A stretch of 64,000 nt of DNA, from assembly GCA_025964325.1 (NCBI GenBank), contig JAOPZA010000167.1:1-64000 (forward strand), given 5' to 3'. Under the pieces are notes generated by a model. That model made no database searches. It was given only the letters and a program-made list of their open reading frames with translations, and had not been told where the DNA came from. A program made the translations under genes and the position numbers. This DNA comes from Conexibacter sp. Lineage in GTDB: Bacteria > Actinomycetota > Thermoleophilia > Solirubrobacterales > Solirubrobacteraceae. This document shows, piece after piece, positions 33,838 to 44,210 of this stretch; within the stretch, counting starts at the first letter, position 1; each line of letters begins with the position of its first letter.

Positions 33838-35076
33838 GTGCTCGACCTCAGACTGATCCGCAGTGATCCCGACGGCGTGCGCGTCGCGCTCGCCCGTCGT
33901 GGCGACGTCGACGCCGACGCGGTCACCCGCGTCCTCACGCACGACGAGCGCTGGCGCGAGCTGACCGGCCAGCTCGAGGAGCTGCAGGCGGAGCAGAACG
34001 CGATGAGCCGCGGCCGGCGCGGCGCGCCGACGCCGGAGGAGCACGCGAAGATGAGCGCGCTGGCGGAGCGCGGCCGTGCGCTGTCCGACGAGCAGACCGC
34101 CGTCAGACGGCTGCTCGACGAGACGCTCGCGGCGCTGCCGAACATCCCGCTCCCGGACGCGGCGCAGCAGGACACGGTCGTACGCGAGGTCGGCGACGCG
34201 ACCCGCCGCAGGCGCGGCAAGGACCACCTCGAGCTGGCCGGCGACCGGATCGACATGGAGCGCGGCGCGCGCCTCTCCGGCTCCCGTTTCGCCTACCTCA
34301 GAGGCGACCTCGTGATGCTCGAGCTGGCGCTCGTCCGCTACGCGCTGGAGAAGGTGCGCGGCGAGGGCTTCGAGCCCGTCATCCCGCCGGTGCTGGTGCG
34401 CGAGCAGGCGCTCTACGGGACCGGCTTCCTGCCCGACACCGAGCAGCAGATCTACCACCTGCCGGAGGACGACCTGTACCTCGCCGGCACCTCCGAGGTC
34501 GCGCTCGCCTCGATGCACGCCGGCGAGATCCTCGAGCAGCTGCCGCTGCGCTACGCCGGCTTCTCCCCCTGCTTCCGCCGCGAGGCGGGCTCCGCCGGTC
34601 GCGACACGCGCGGGATCTTCCGCGTGCACCAGTTCGACAAGGTCGAGATGTTCGCCTACGTCGCGCCCGAGCAGTCGGCCGACGAGCACGAGCGGATCCT
34701 CGCGATCGAGGAGTCGATCCTGCAGGAGCTGGAGATCCCCTACCGGGTCGTCAACATCGCCGTCGACGACCTCGGCGCCTCCGCCGCGAAGAAGTACGAC
34801 TGCGAGGCGTGGCTGCCGGGGCAGGGCGGCTACCGCGAGCTGACCTCGTGCTCGAACACGACCGACTTCCAGGCCCGCCGCCTCGACGTGCGCTACCGCG
34901 CGGAGGGGCAGAAGCGCCCGGCGACCGTGCACACGCTCAACGGCACTGCGGTCGCGGTTGGGCGCACGCTGATCGCGCTGCTCGAGAACGGCCAGCAGGA
35001 CGACGGCTCGGTCGCGATCCCGCCGGCGCTCGTCGCCGCCGGCGCTCCGCTGCTGCTGCCGGCCGCGGCCGCGTAG
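33838..35076 (+). CDS. serS: Seryl-tRNA synthetase
   Basis: A 412-residue class II synthetase charging serine tRNAs. The N-terminal coiled-coil arm spans about 25-105 (LTGQLEELQAEQNAMSRGRRG). Class II motifs are visible: motif 2 in FSPCFRREAGSAGRDTRGIFRVHQFDKVEMF and motif 3 near LNGTAVAVGRTLIALLENGQ; TSEVALASMH is the serine-site loop. GTG at 33838 begins the usual LDLRLIRSDPD opening; no ATG fits. It is 22 bp after the cytochrome gene. Confidence 0.97.
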   Translation: MLDLRLIRSDPDGVRVALARRGDVDADAVTRVLTHDERWRELTGQLEELQAEQNAMSRGRRGAPTPEEHAKMSALAERGRALSDEQTAVRRLLDETLAALPNIPLPDAAQQDTVVREVGDATRRRRGKDHLELAGDRIDMERGARLSGSRFAYLRGDLVMLELALVRYALEKVRGEGFEPVIPPVLVREQALYGTGFLPDTEQQIYHLPEDDLYLAGTSEVALASMHAGEILEQLPLRYAGFSPCFRREAGSAGRDTRGIFRVHQFDKVEMFAYVAPEQSADEHERILAIEESILQELEIPYRVVNIAVDDLGASAAKKYDCEAWLPGQGGYRELTSCSNTTDFQARRLDVRYRAEGQKRPATVHTLNGTAVAVGRTLIALLENGQQDDGSVAIPPALVAAGAPLLLPAAAA

Positions 35077-35120
35077 TCGCGCGCCCGCCGGGCGCTCTGA
35101 CGACCGCGACGGCCGGTACC

Positions 35121-36761
35121 ATGCGCCGCCCTGTGCAGTACCCACGAGAGACCTTCACCGACGCCGAGCGCGCGCGCCTCGCCCCCCACTTCAGCGATCT
35201 CGACGAGCCCGTCTTCGCGCTCACGAACCTGCCCGAGACGGTCAAGGGCGCGCTCTTCGCCCGCTACTCGCGCTACCCCGGCACGTTGCGCCGGCTCTTC
35301 CTCGACGAGTTCGCCGGCAGCCTCCCGGAGCTTCCCGCCGGCTGGCAGGACGCCGGCGAGGGCGACCGCGCGGCGCGCCTCTACGAGACGATCTTCCTCG
35401 GCTACGGCGACGACTCGGTCGCGCAGCTGGGCGGCGCCCACGTCGCCGTCGAATGGGCCTCGAACGTCCTGACGAAGGTGCTCCAGCGGCCGCGGCTCGG
35501 CGCCTACCTCGAGCAGTCGACGCGCTACATCGCCTACGACGCGCCGATGGGCTCCGACGACGGCCGCTACCGCTACTACCGCGACCCCGATCTCGGACCC
35601 GAGTACGAGGCCGCGATGGACGAGCTGTTCGCGACCTACTCGGCCGCGATCCCGGTGCTGACCGCGTGGGCGGCGGAGCAGTTCCCGCGCCGGGAGGGCG
35701 AGCCCGCGAGAGCGCACGCGCGGGCGCTCAAGGCGAAGGCGCTCGACCTGCTGCGCGGGCTGCTGCCAGCCGCCTCCCTCTCGCACATGGGGATCTTCGC
35801 GACCGGACAGACGTACGAGCAGCTGATCCTCCACCTGCTCGCGCACCCGCTCCCGGAGGCGCAGCGCACCGGCCAGGCGATCCTGACGGCCGTGCAGGCG
35901 ACGATCCCGAGCTTCGTCACGCGCGTCGAGCGTCCCGACCGCGGCGGCGCCTGGGTCGACTACCTGCGTTCGCGCTCCGCCGCCGGCCGCGCTTGGAGCG
36001 ACCGGCTCGGGCTCGACGCGACCGAGGGCGCGGCCGGTGCCTCGGTCACGCTGCTGCGCGTCGACGGCGACGAGGACGACCTGCTCGCCGCGCTGCTGTT
36101 CGAGGCGACCGGCGTCGGCGAGGAGCGCACGCGCGCGGCCGTCGCCGGCCTCGGCATCGACGAGCGCGCCGCGCTGCTGCGCGACCTCGTCGGCGAGCGC
36201 GAGAACCGCCGCCACCGACCCGGGCGCGGCTTCGAGGCGCTGCGCTACCGCTTCGAGATCGTCTCCGACTACGGCGCCTTCCGCGACCTCCAGCGCCACC
36301 GCATGCTGACGGTGCAGTGGCAGGCGCTCTCCCCCCAGCTCGGGGCCGAGGTGCCGGAGGAGGTCGAGCGCGCCGGCGCCGGCGACGCGTATCGGCGCGC
36401 CCTCGACGTCTCCGCGCGCGCCTACGAGCGGCTGGTCGAGCGCGGCCTTCACGACGCGGCCCCCTACGCGGTCGCGCTCGGCTACCGCATCCGCTACGTG
36501 CTCGACATGAACGCGCGCGCCGCCATGCAGCTGATCGAGCTGCGCTCCGGGCGCGAGGGCCATCCCGGCTACCGCGCCGTCGCGCACGAGCTGCACGCGC
36601 TGATCACCGCCGTGCACCCGGCCGTCGGCGCCGCGATGACGCACGTCGATCGCACGTCGGAGCCACGCCTGGAGCGGATCCTCTCCGAGATCAGGTCGTC
36701 CCGGCTGGCGCCGGGACAATCGCGGAATCGGCCGGGGGCCGATTCCACGGCCGAGGAGTAG
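35121..36761 (+). CDS. Double-domain ThyX-like protein
   Basis: A 546-residue protein related to flavin-dependent thymidylate synthase, about twice the usual ThyX length and apparently a duplication. The N-terminal half includes FALTNLPETVKGALFARYSRYPGTLRR and ASNVLTKVLQRPRLGAYLEQSTRY; the C-terminal half includes the ThyX-like core SDYGAFRDLQRHRMLTVQWQ and MNARAAMQLIELRSGREGHPGYR. In canonical ThyX the motif is RHR-x7-S; here the position after seven residues is Ala, so the serine is lost. It may be a distinct enzyme rather than a thymidylate synthase. The ATG at 35121 follows serS by 44 bp. Confidence 0.75.
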   Translation: MRRPVQYPRETFTDAERARLAPHFSDLDEPVFALTNLPETVKGALFARYSRYPGTLRRLFLDEFAGSLPELPAGWQDAGEGDRAARLYETIFLGYGDDSVAQLGGAHVAVEWASNVLTKVLQRPRLGAYLEQSTRYIAYDAPMGSDDGRYRYYRDPDLGPEYEAAMDELFATYSAAIPVLTAWAAEQFPRREGEPARAHARALKAKALDLLRGLLPAASLSHMGIFATGQTYEQLILHLLAHPLPEAQRTGQAILTAVQATIPSFVTRVERPDRGGAWVDYLRSRSAAGRAWSDRLGLDATEGAAGASVTLLRVDGDEDDLLAALLFEATGVGEERTRAAVAGLGIDERAALLRDLVGERENRRHRPGRGFEALRYRFEIVSDYGAFRDLQRHRMLTVQWQALSPQLGAEVPEEVERAGAGDAYRRALDVSARAYERLVERGLHDAAPYAVALGYRIRYVLDMNARAAMQLIELRSGREGHPGYRAVAHELHALITAVHPAVGAAMTHVDRTSEPRLERILSEIRSSRLAPGQSRNRPGADSTAEE

Positions 36762-36764
36762 GAC

Positions 36765-37838
36765 GTGGGCCCGAGCGCGACACAGTCGCTCTGGGCCGAG
36801 GCGTTTCGGGTCGAGCGGCGTGGCATCGACCTGCCGGCGGGGCTCGCGGGCGCGGTCGCGAGCTGCGCGCCGCTCGCGATCGGGATCGCGACCGGCCACG
36901 CCGCGATCGGCGTGATCGGCTGCTTCGGCGGGCTCAACGCCGCGCTCGGCGTGCCGCGCGGTCCCCTGCGGGAGCGGCTCGGGTGGGGGCTCGCCGCCGC
37001 GCTCGGCTGCTGCGTCTCGGTCGCCGTCGCGACGGCGGTGCAGCCGAGCCTCGTGGCCTCCGTCCTCGTCGCGTTCGTGCTCGTCGCGCTCGCGACCGCG
37101 CTGCGCGGGTTCGGCCCCGACGGCGGCCTGACCGGCTTCGTGATCGGCGCCATCTACACGATCGCGAACGGGATCCCGGCCGGCTCGCTCGACGTCGCCC
37201 AGCGCACGGGCTGGTTCGCGCTCGGGTCGCTGCTCGGGCTCGTGCTGATGGTCGCCGTCTATGCGCACGAGGCGCCCAGCCGCGTGGTGGCGCCGCCCTT
37301 GCGGCCGGCGTTCGGAGCGGCGCTGCGGCAGCTGTGGGCCACGTTCGCCGGCGACGTCGGCCTGCGCGCGCACGCGCTGCGGCTCGCGACGCTCGTCGCC
37401 GCGACGACGCTGCTCTACCGCGCGATCGACCTCGAGCACGGCTACTGGGTCCCGCTGACGGTCCTCGCGGTCCTGCAGCCGGACGAGCACGCCAGCAGGG
37501 TGCGCGCGCTGCAGCGAGGCGCCGGCACGCTCGTCGGCACCGTCGCGATCGCGCTGCTGACGGTCGCGACGGGCGCGCCGTGGTTGCTCGTGGCCGCTCA
37601 GGGACTGGCCGCGTTCGGGCTCTTCGCCCTGTTCGCGCGCGGCTACTTCTGGCTCGTCGTGATGCTGACGCCGACCGCCCTGCTGACGGTCAGCGCGGTC
37701 GACTACCAGGGCGTCGGGATCGCACTCGCGCGCGCCGGCAACAGCGCGCTGGGGATCGCGATCGGACTGACGATCGGCGAGCTGATCTGGCGGCTCGCCC
37801 CGCACCTGCCGTCGAAGACGCGCACCTGGCACGGCTAG
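36765..37838 (+). CDS. FUSC-family membrane protein
   Basis: A 357-residue protein with two bundles of hydrophobic helices (about 25-165 and 205-345) joined by a soluble segment containing HEAPSRVVAPPLRPAFGAALRQLW. This resembles the FUSC/aromatic-acid-exporter-like family. DLEHGYWVPLTVLAVLQPDEHASRVRALQRGAGTLVGT is the conserved segment of the second bundle. The GTG at 36765 has GAGGAG upstream, 3 bp after the ThyX-like stop, so the two genes are coupled. The exported substrate is unknown. Confidence 0.8.
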   Translation: MGPSATQSLWAEAFRVERRGIDLPAGLAGAVASCAPLAIGIATGHAAIGVIGCFGGLNAALGVPRGPLRERLGWGLAAALGCCVSVAVATAVQPSLVASVLVAFVLVALATALRGFGPDGGLTGFVIGAIYTIANGIPAGSLDVAQRTGWFALGSLLGLVLMVAVYAHEAPSRVVAPPLRPAFGAALRQLWATFAGDVGLRAHALRLATLVAATTLLYRAIDLEHGYWVPLTVLAVLQPDEHASRVRALQRGAGTLVGTVAIALLTVATGAPWLLVAAQGLAAFGLFALFARGYFWLVVMLTPTALLTVSAVDYQGVGIALARAGNSALGIAIGLTIGELIWRLAPHLPSKTRTWHG

Positions 37839-37981
37839 CCTTGAGCGGCCGGGCCCGGCGCCGGAGCGCCGGGCGCCGGCCGCCCCGGGCGCCGGCCGCG
37901 GGGAGCGGGCCACTTCGGCTCCTTCCCTCGCCGACTGCCCGTGCCCGCTCCGTCTCGAACGGGCCAGCCCCGTCGCGTCCT
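37839..37981. other. GC-rich convergent intergenic region with a short tandem repeat
   Basis: Between convergent genes. A 13-base unit GGGCGCCGGCCGC occurs twice in direct tandem (37871-37883 and 37887-37899), and most of 37848-37900 is self-complementary CCGGCGCC-type sequence. It probably serves as a bidirectional terminator; no gene is visible. Confidence 0.45.
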
Positions 37982-39577
37982 TCAGCGTTCCTCCCGGGCC
38001 CGTTCCAGCTGGCGCAGCTCGATCCGGCGGATCTTGCCCGTCAGCGTCTTCGGCAGCCCGTCGACGAACTCGATGCGGCGGGGATATGCGTAGGCCGAGA
38101 GGTGGTCGCGCACGTGCGCCTTGATCTCCTCCGCGAGCGCGTCGCCGGCGACATGCCCCTCCGCCAGCACGACGAACGCCTTCACGACCGAGCCGCGCCG
38201 CTCGTCGGGCGAGGCGACGACGGCGGCCTCCGCGACGGCCGGGTGCTCGAGGCAGGCGGACTCGACCTCGAACGGGCCGATCCGGTAGCCGGCCGAGATG
38301 ATCACGTCGTCGGCGCGGCCCTCGTACCAGTAGTAGCCGTCCTCGTCCGTGCGGGCGGCGTCCTTCGTGTGGAACCAGGGACCGCCGAAGTCCTGCTGGC
38401 TCTCCTCCGGGCGGTTCCAGTAGCCGAGCGGGTAGTGCGGGTTGCTGCGCGCCTTGAGGCAGATCTCGCCGCGCTCTCCGGGCGCGACCGGCCGCTCGTC
38501 CTCGTCGAGGATCGCGACCTCCCAGCCCGGCATCGGTCTGCCCATCGAGCCCTCGCGCACCTCCATGAAGGGGTAGTTGCCGGCGAGCGGATAGGACTCC
38601 GAGAGGCCGTAGTAGTCGAGCACGGTGACGCCGTACTGCGCCCGGAACCAGCGGATCGCCTCGGGGTTGAGCGGCTCCCCGGCCGAGCAGACGATGCGGA
38701 AGCGCTGCGGATAGCGCGTGCCGGCGTCCTCGATCGCCATCATCGAGCGCATCGCGGTCGGCGTCGTGAAGACGTTCGTGACGCGGTGGCGGGAGAGGAA
38801 GGCGAGCTGGCGATGCGGGTCGAAGCCGCCGTCGCGCTGCAGCACGACCTGCGTCGCGCCGTAGCGCCACGGCCCCAGCAGCGGGCAGATGCCGGCCGCC
38901 CACGCCCACTCCCCCATGCCGTGGAAGCGCTCGCCGTCCTGCACCTCGTGGCTGTAGACGAACTCCTCGTGCGCGAGCAGGTAGCGGTGGGCGTGGAGGA
39001 TCCCCTTCGCGAGCCCGGTCGTGCCGGACGTGTAGTAGAGCTGCGCGGGATCCTCGGCGGACGTCGCGACGATCTCGAAGTCGGGCTCGCCGCTCGCCAG
39101 CAGCGCGTCGTCGAGCACGAGCACGCGCTCGACGAGGCCGGGCTCGATCCGACCGGCGTTGGCGGCGTCGGTGACGAGCACCTTCGACTGCGAGTCGCGC
39201 AGGCGGTGGCGGATGCCGTCGTCGCCGTAGAGGACCGACATCGACAGCAGGATCGCCCCCGCCTTCCAGGTGCCGAAGAAGGCGGCCGCCGTCTCCGGCC
39301 GCGGCGGCAGCAGCATCGCGACGCGGTCGCCGCGCGTGACGCCGTGCGCGACGAGCACGTTCGCGAAGCGGTTCGACGCCTCCTGCAGCTCCCCCCAGGC
39401 GACCTCGCGGACGGCGCCCGCGGGATCCTCGTGGATCATCGCGAGCTTCTCCGGCGGGTGCTTGTCGCAGACGTCGCCCGCGATGTTGTAGCGGCCCGGG
39501 ACCTGCCAGCGGTGGGTGCGACACGCCACCTCGTAGGCGCTCTCTGGACGGGTTCCCGCGGTGCTCGACATCGTCAT
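37982..39577 (-). CDS. Acyl-CoA synthetase (AMP-forming), medium-chain type
   Basis: A 531-residue adenylate-forming ligase. The core motifs are YYTSGTTGLAKGILH, YYGLSESYPLAG, GWFHTKDAARTDEDGYYWYEGRADDVIISAGYRIGPFEVE and the C-terminal lysine in PKTLTGKIRR. The opening RYNIAGDVCDKHPPEKLAMI fits the medium-chain or AcsM-like branch rather than acetyl-CoA synthetase, which is 650 residues; acsA itself is nearby. The chain length accepted cannot be read. The gene is divergent from a CapA-like gene. Confidence 0.88.
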   Translation of the reverse strand: MTMSSTAGTRPESAYEVACRTHRWQVPGRYNIAGDVCDKHPPEKLAMIHEDPAGAVREVAWGELQEASNRFANVLVAHGVTRGDRVAMLLPPRPETAAAFFGTWKAGAILLSMSVLYGDDGIRHRLRDSQSKVLVTDAANAGRIEPGLVERVLVLDDALLASGEPDFEIVATSAEDPAQLYYTSGTTGLAKGILHAHRYLLAHEEFVYSHEVQDGERFHGMGEWAWAAGICPLLGPWRYGATQVVLQRDGGFDPHRQLAFLSRHRVTNVFTTPTAMRSMMAIEDAGTRYPQRFRIVCSAGEPLNPEAIRWFRAQYGVTVLDYYGLSESYPLAGNYPFMEVREGSMGRPMPGWEVAILDEDERPVAPGERGEICLKARSNPHYPLGYWNRPEESQQDFGGPWFHTKDAARTDEDGYYWYEGRADDVIISAGYRIGPFEVESACLEHPAVAEAAVVASPDERRGSVVKAFVVLAEGHVAGDALAEEIKAHVRDHLSAYAYPRRIEFVDGLPKTLTGKIRRIELRQLERAREER

Positions 39578-39659
39578 CTCCCTTGCTCAGGTCCTGCCGT
39601 TCGGAGTCGACTCGATCCGGCGGCCGGAGTCAAGCCGCCGCGTACGCCGCCGCGACCCG

Positions 39660-39665
39660 TAGCCT
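39660..39665 (+). promoter_or_regulatory. -10 element of the CapA-like gene (leaderless type)
   Basis: TAGCCT ends 8 bases before the ATG at 39674. No ribosome binding site is seen between them. Confidence 0.35.
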
Positions 39666-39673
39666 CGCGGACG

Positions 39674-40816
39674 ATGACCGAGCGACCCGCGCCCGAGCGA
39701 TGGCCCCTGCGCCGCAAGCTGCGTCTCGCGCGGACCGGCGCCGTCGCGGCGACGCTCGTCGGCGCGGTCGTGTGGCTGACGAGCGGATCCGATGCGCCGC
39801 AGCCGAAGGCGAAGGCGGCTGTCGGTCGCCCCTACCTCGGCAGCGGCGAGCCCGTGACGCTCGTCTTCGGCGGCGACGTCCACTTCGCCGGCCCGCTCGA
39901 GGGCCGGCTCGCGGCTGATCCGAGGACCGCGCTCGGCGGCACGCGCGCGCTGCTCGCCGGCGGCGACGTCGCGGTCGTCAACCTCGAGACGGCCGTCACG
40001 CCCGGCGCCGCCTGTCCCGATCGCCAGCCGAAGGAGTTCGCGTTCGCGGCCCCGCCGAGCGCCTTTGCGGCGCTGCGAGGCGCCGGCGTCACGGTCGCGA
40101 CGGAGGCCAACAACCACGGCCTCGACTGCGGCCGCGCCGGGCTCGTGCAGTCGCTGGCGGCGGCGCGCGCCGCCCACTTCCCGCTGATCGGCGTCGGCGC
40201 CTCGGCGACGCAGGCGTTCGCGCCCTTCCACGTCCGGCGCCACGGGCAGATGATCGCCGTGATCGCCGCCACGCAGGTGCTCGACGACGAGCTGGCCGCC
40301 GCCTGGACGGCGACCTCGACACAGGCCGGGGTGGCCTCGGCGCAGGATCCGACGGCGCTGCTGGCAGCCGTCCGCAGCGCGCGCCGCACGGCCGACACCG
40401 TCGTCGTCTACCTCCACTGGGGAACGGAGCTGCAGGCCTGCCCGAACGCGCGCCAGCCGGCGCTGATGCAGGCGCTCGTCGCAGCCGGCGCGGACGTGAT
40501 CGTCGGCTCCCACGCGCACGTGCAGCTCGGCGCCGGCTACGCCGGTCAGGCGTTCGTCGACTACGGGCTCGGCAACCTCGCCTTCTACGCGACGGGGCCG
40601 CCCTCGACGGCCGCCGGCGCTCTTGCGGTGACGGTCACCGGCCGCCGCGTCGACGGCTACCGCTGGCGCCCCGCCCTGATCGAGGGCGGCGTGCCGGTGC
40701 CGCTGGAAGGGGCTGCGGCGACGGCCGGCCTGGCGGCGTGGCAGTCGCTGCGCGCCTGCACGGGCCTCGCGGCGACGCGCTCCGGCACCGCGCCGGCAGC
40801 AGCCGGCGGCACCTAG
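39674..40816 (+). CDS. CapA-family metallophosphatase-like protein
   Basis: A 380-residue protein of the CapA (PGA_cap) family. An N-terminal basic stretch and a hydrophobic helix (residues 24-41) anchor it outside the membrane. The metallophosphoesterase-like core shows VTLVFGGDVHFAGPLE, AVVNLETAVTP, ATEANNHGLDCGRAG, VVYLHWGTELQACPN, and VIVGSHAHVQLG with QAFVDYGLGNLAFY. CapA proteins act in poly-gamma-glutamate or wall polymer synthesis, but no capB/capC genes are nearby, so a role in other surface polymers is possible. It is convergent with acsA. Confidence 0.85.
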   Translation: MTERPAPERWPLRRKLRLARTGAVAATLVGAVVWLTSGSDAPQPKAKAAVGRPYLGSGEPVTLVFGGDVHFAGPLEGRLAADPRTALGGTRALLAGGDVAVVNLETAVTPGAACPDRQPKEFAFAAPPSAFAALRGAGVTVATEANNHGLDCGRAGLVQSLAAARAAHFPLIGVGASATQAFAPFHVRRHGQMIAVIAATQVLDDELAAAWTATSTQAGVASAQDPTALLAAVRSARRTADTVVVYLHWGTELQACPNARQPALMQALVAAGADVIVGSHAHVQLGAGYAGQAFVDYGLGNLAFYATGPPSTAAGALAVTVTGRRVDGYRWRPALIEGGVPVPLEGAAATAGLAAWQSLRACTGLAATRSGTAPAAAGGT

Positions 40817-40825
40817 CGGGCGCCG

Positions 40826-40850
40826 CCGGCGAGCAAGCTCGCAGTGCCGG
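40826..40850. terminator. Stem-loop between convergent capA-like gene and acsA
   Basis: CCGGC and GCCGG flank an inner GAGC/GCTC stem, in the 36 bp between two converging stop codons. It could stop transcription from either side. Confidence 0.4.
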
Positions 40851-40852
40851 CC

Positions 40853-42847
<1,995 letters not shown>

Positions 42848-42884
42848 CTCGCTCCTCTCGTGGGACTCCTGCCAGCCCTGGTTT

Positions 42885-43559
42885 CTACCCGTCCGCGCGT
42901 CTCAGCGGCATGACGGGCAGCACCGTGCGCCCGAACGTCGAGTTCGTGACGACCGCGAACGACGCGTACCACGCGGCTGCCGCCGTCGCGATGCCGAGCC
43001 AGCCGCCGAGCTTGACGATGCTGGTGTGGGCGCCGGAGTTCCCGATGCCGAGCGCGAAGAACGTCAGCGTCAGCAGCAGGAAGACGAGCGCGACCGCCGC
43101 CGTCGTGCGCAGCGATGCGACGAACATGTAGAGCGTGAAGATGCCCCAGGCGATCAGGTAGAGCCCGATCGCGTGACCGGCCGCGGAGGCCGGGACATCT
43201 CTCGCGAAGAACTGCACATAGGCGAAGAACGACAGCCAGAAGGCGCCGTATGACGAGAACGCGACGGCGCCGAACGTGTTGCCGTTGCGGAACTCCCACA
43301 TGCCGGCGAGCAGCTGTGCAAGCCCGCCGTAGGCGAACGCGAGCGCGTAGGCGACCGGCTCCCCGGCTCTGTTCACGAGGCCGGCGTTGAACATGCTGAG
43401 CACGAACGTCGTCAGCGCGAAGGCCGCGAGTCCGAGCGGGGCCGGGTCGGCGATCGACCAGCCCGGAGAGGCGGCAGCAACCGTCGGCTGGACGGTGCGC
43501 GGCGGTGCTGCGTCTGCATCCCGGTCGAAGCGACCGGGGGGATTGGCGGTGATGCCCAT
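42885..43559 (-). CDS. Acetate/succinate carrier, GPR1/FUN34/YaaH (SatP) family
   Basis: A 224-residue membrane protein with six hydrophobic segments after a polar 35-residue N-terminus. Family signatures are ADPAPLGLAAFALTTFVLSMFNAGL (the NPAPLGL-like motif, here DPAPLGL), AFAYGGLAQLLAGMWEFRNGNTFGAVAFSSYGAFWLSFF. The replacement of Asn by Asp in that motif is a small deviation. GGAGG upstream sets the ATG at 43559. It is 37 bp upstream of acsA on the same strand; the pair would import and activate acetate. Confidence 0.92.
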   Translation of the reverse strand: MGITANPPGRFDRDADAAPPRTVQPTVAAASPGWSIADPAPLGLAAFALTTFVLSMFNAGLVNRAGEPVAYALAFAYGGLAQLLAGMWEFRNGNTFGAVAFSSYGAFWLSFFAYVQFFARDVPASAAGHAIGLYLIAWGIFTLYMFVASLRTTAAVALVFLLLTLTFFALGIGNSGAHTSIVKLGGWLGIATAAAAWYASFAVVTNSTFGRTVLPVMPLRRADG

Positions 43560-43673
43560 CTCCTCCTCCAATCGTCGAAGGTGTCCGTCAACTGGGTACC
43601 CGCCGCCGCGGGCGCGGAATCGGCAGCAGCGGTTGCCGCATGCGATCGGGTCCGGGCGGGAACGTACGGCCGC

Positions 43674-44210
43674 ATGGCCGACACCGCCCTGATCGTCATC
43701 GACATGCTGAACCCGTACGACCATGAGGACGCCGACGCGCTGGCCGCCGGCGTCGAGGCGATCATCGAGCCGCTCAGCCGGCTGATCGCCGGCGTCCGCG
43801 AGGACGACGACGTCGAGCTGATCTACGTCAACGACAACTACGGCGACTTCGGCGCGACGCGCGAGGATCTCGTAAGACGGGCGCGCGAGGGCCGCCGCCC
43901 CGACCTGATCGAGCCGATCGCGCCGCCCGCCGACTGCCCGTTCCTGCCGAAGGTCCGTCACAGCGCCTTCTACAGCACCTCGCTCGAGTACCTGCTGCGC
44001 CGCGACGGCATCGAGACGGTGATCCTCACCGGACAGGTGACGGAGCAGTGCGTCCTCTACAGCGCGCTCGACGCCTACGTGCGCCACTTCGCGATCCGCG
44101 TGCCGCGCGACGCCGTCGCGCCGATCGATCCGCGGCTCGGCGACGCGGCGCTGGAGATGATGGAGCGCAACATGCGCGCCGACCTGCTCGACGCGGCGTC
44201 GCGGTCCTAG
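43674..44210 (+). CDS. Isochorismatase-family cysteine hydrolase
   Basis: A 178-residue hydrolase of the isochorismatase/nicotinamidase fold. The catalytic triad is complete: Asp10 in LIVIDML, Lys93 in FLPKVRHSAF, and Cys126 in VILTGQVTEQCVLYS with the usual cis-peptide loop. The short form without extra domains is typical of general amidases; the substrate is not assigned. It is divergent from the acetate carrier and its stop codon overlaps that of the convergent membrane-protein gene. Confidence 0.88.
   Translation: MADTALIVIDMLNPYDHEDADALAAGVEAIIEPLSRLIAGVREDDDVELIYVNDNYGDFGATREDLVRRAREGRRPDLIEPIAPPADCPFLPKVRHSAFYSTSLEYLLRRDGIETVILTGQVTEQCVLYSALDAYVRHFAIRVPRDAVAPIDPRLGDAALEMMERNMRADLLDAASRS

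Noticed and set aside
34893-39524. A 1540-codon open frame on the minus strand
   Set aside because: It lies antisense to the ThyX-like and FUSC genes and in another frame of the acyl-CoA ligase, with no start signal or recognisable domain.
35453-40816. An open frame of nearly 1790 codons on the plus strand running across several genes
   Set aside because: Only its last 380 codons are a gene (CapA-like). The rest is out of frame with the ThyX-like and FUSC genes or antisense to the acyl-CoA ligase; high GC removes stop codons, and the translation is Arg/Ala-rich low-complexity.
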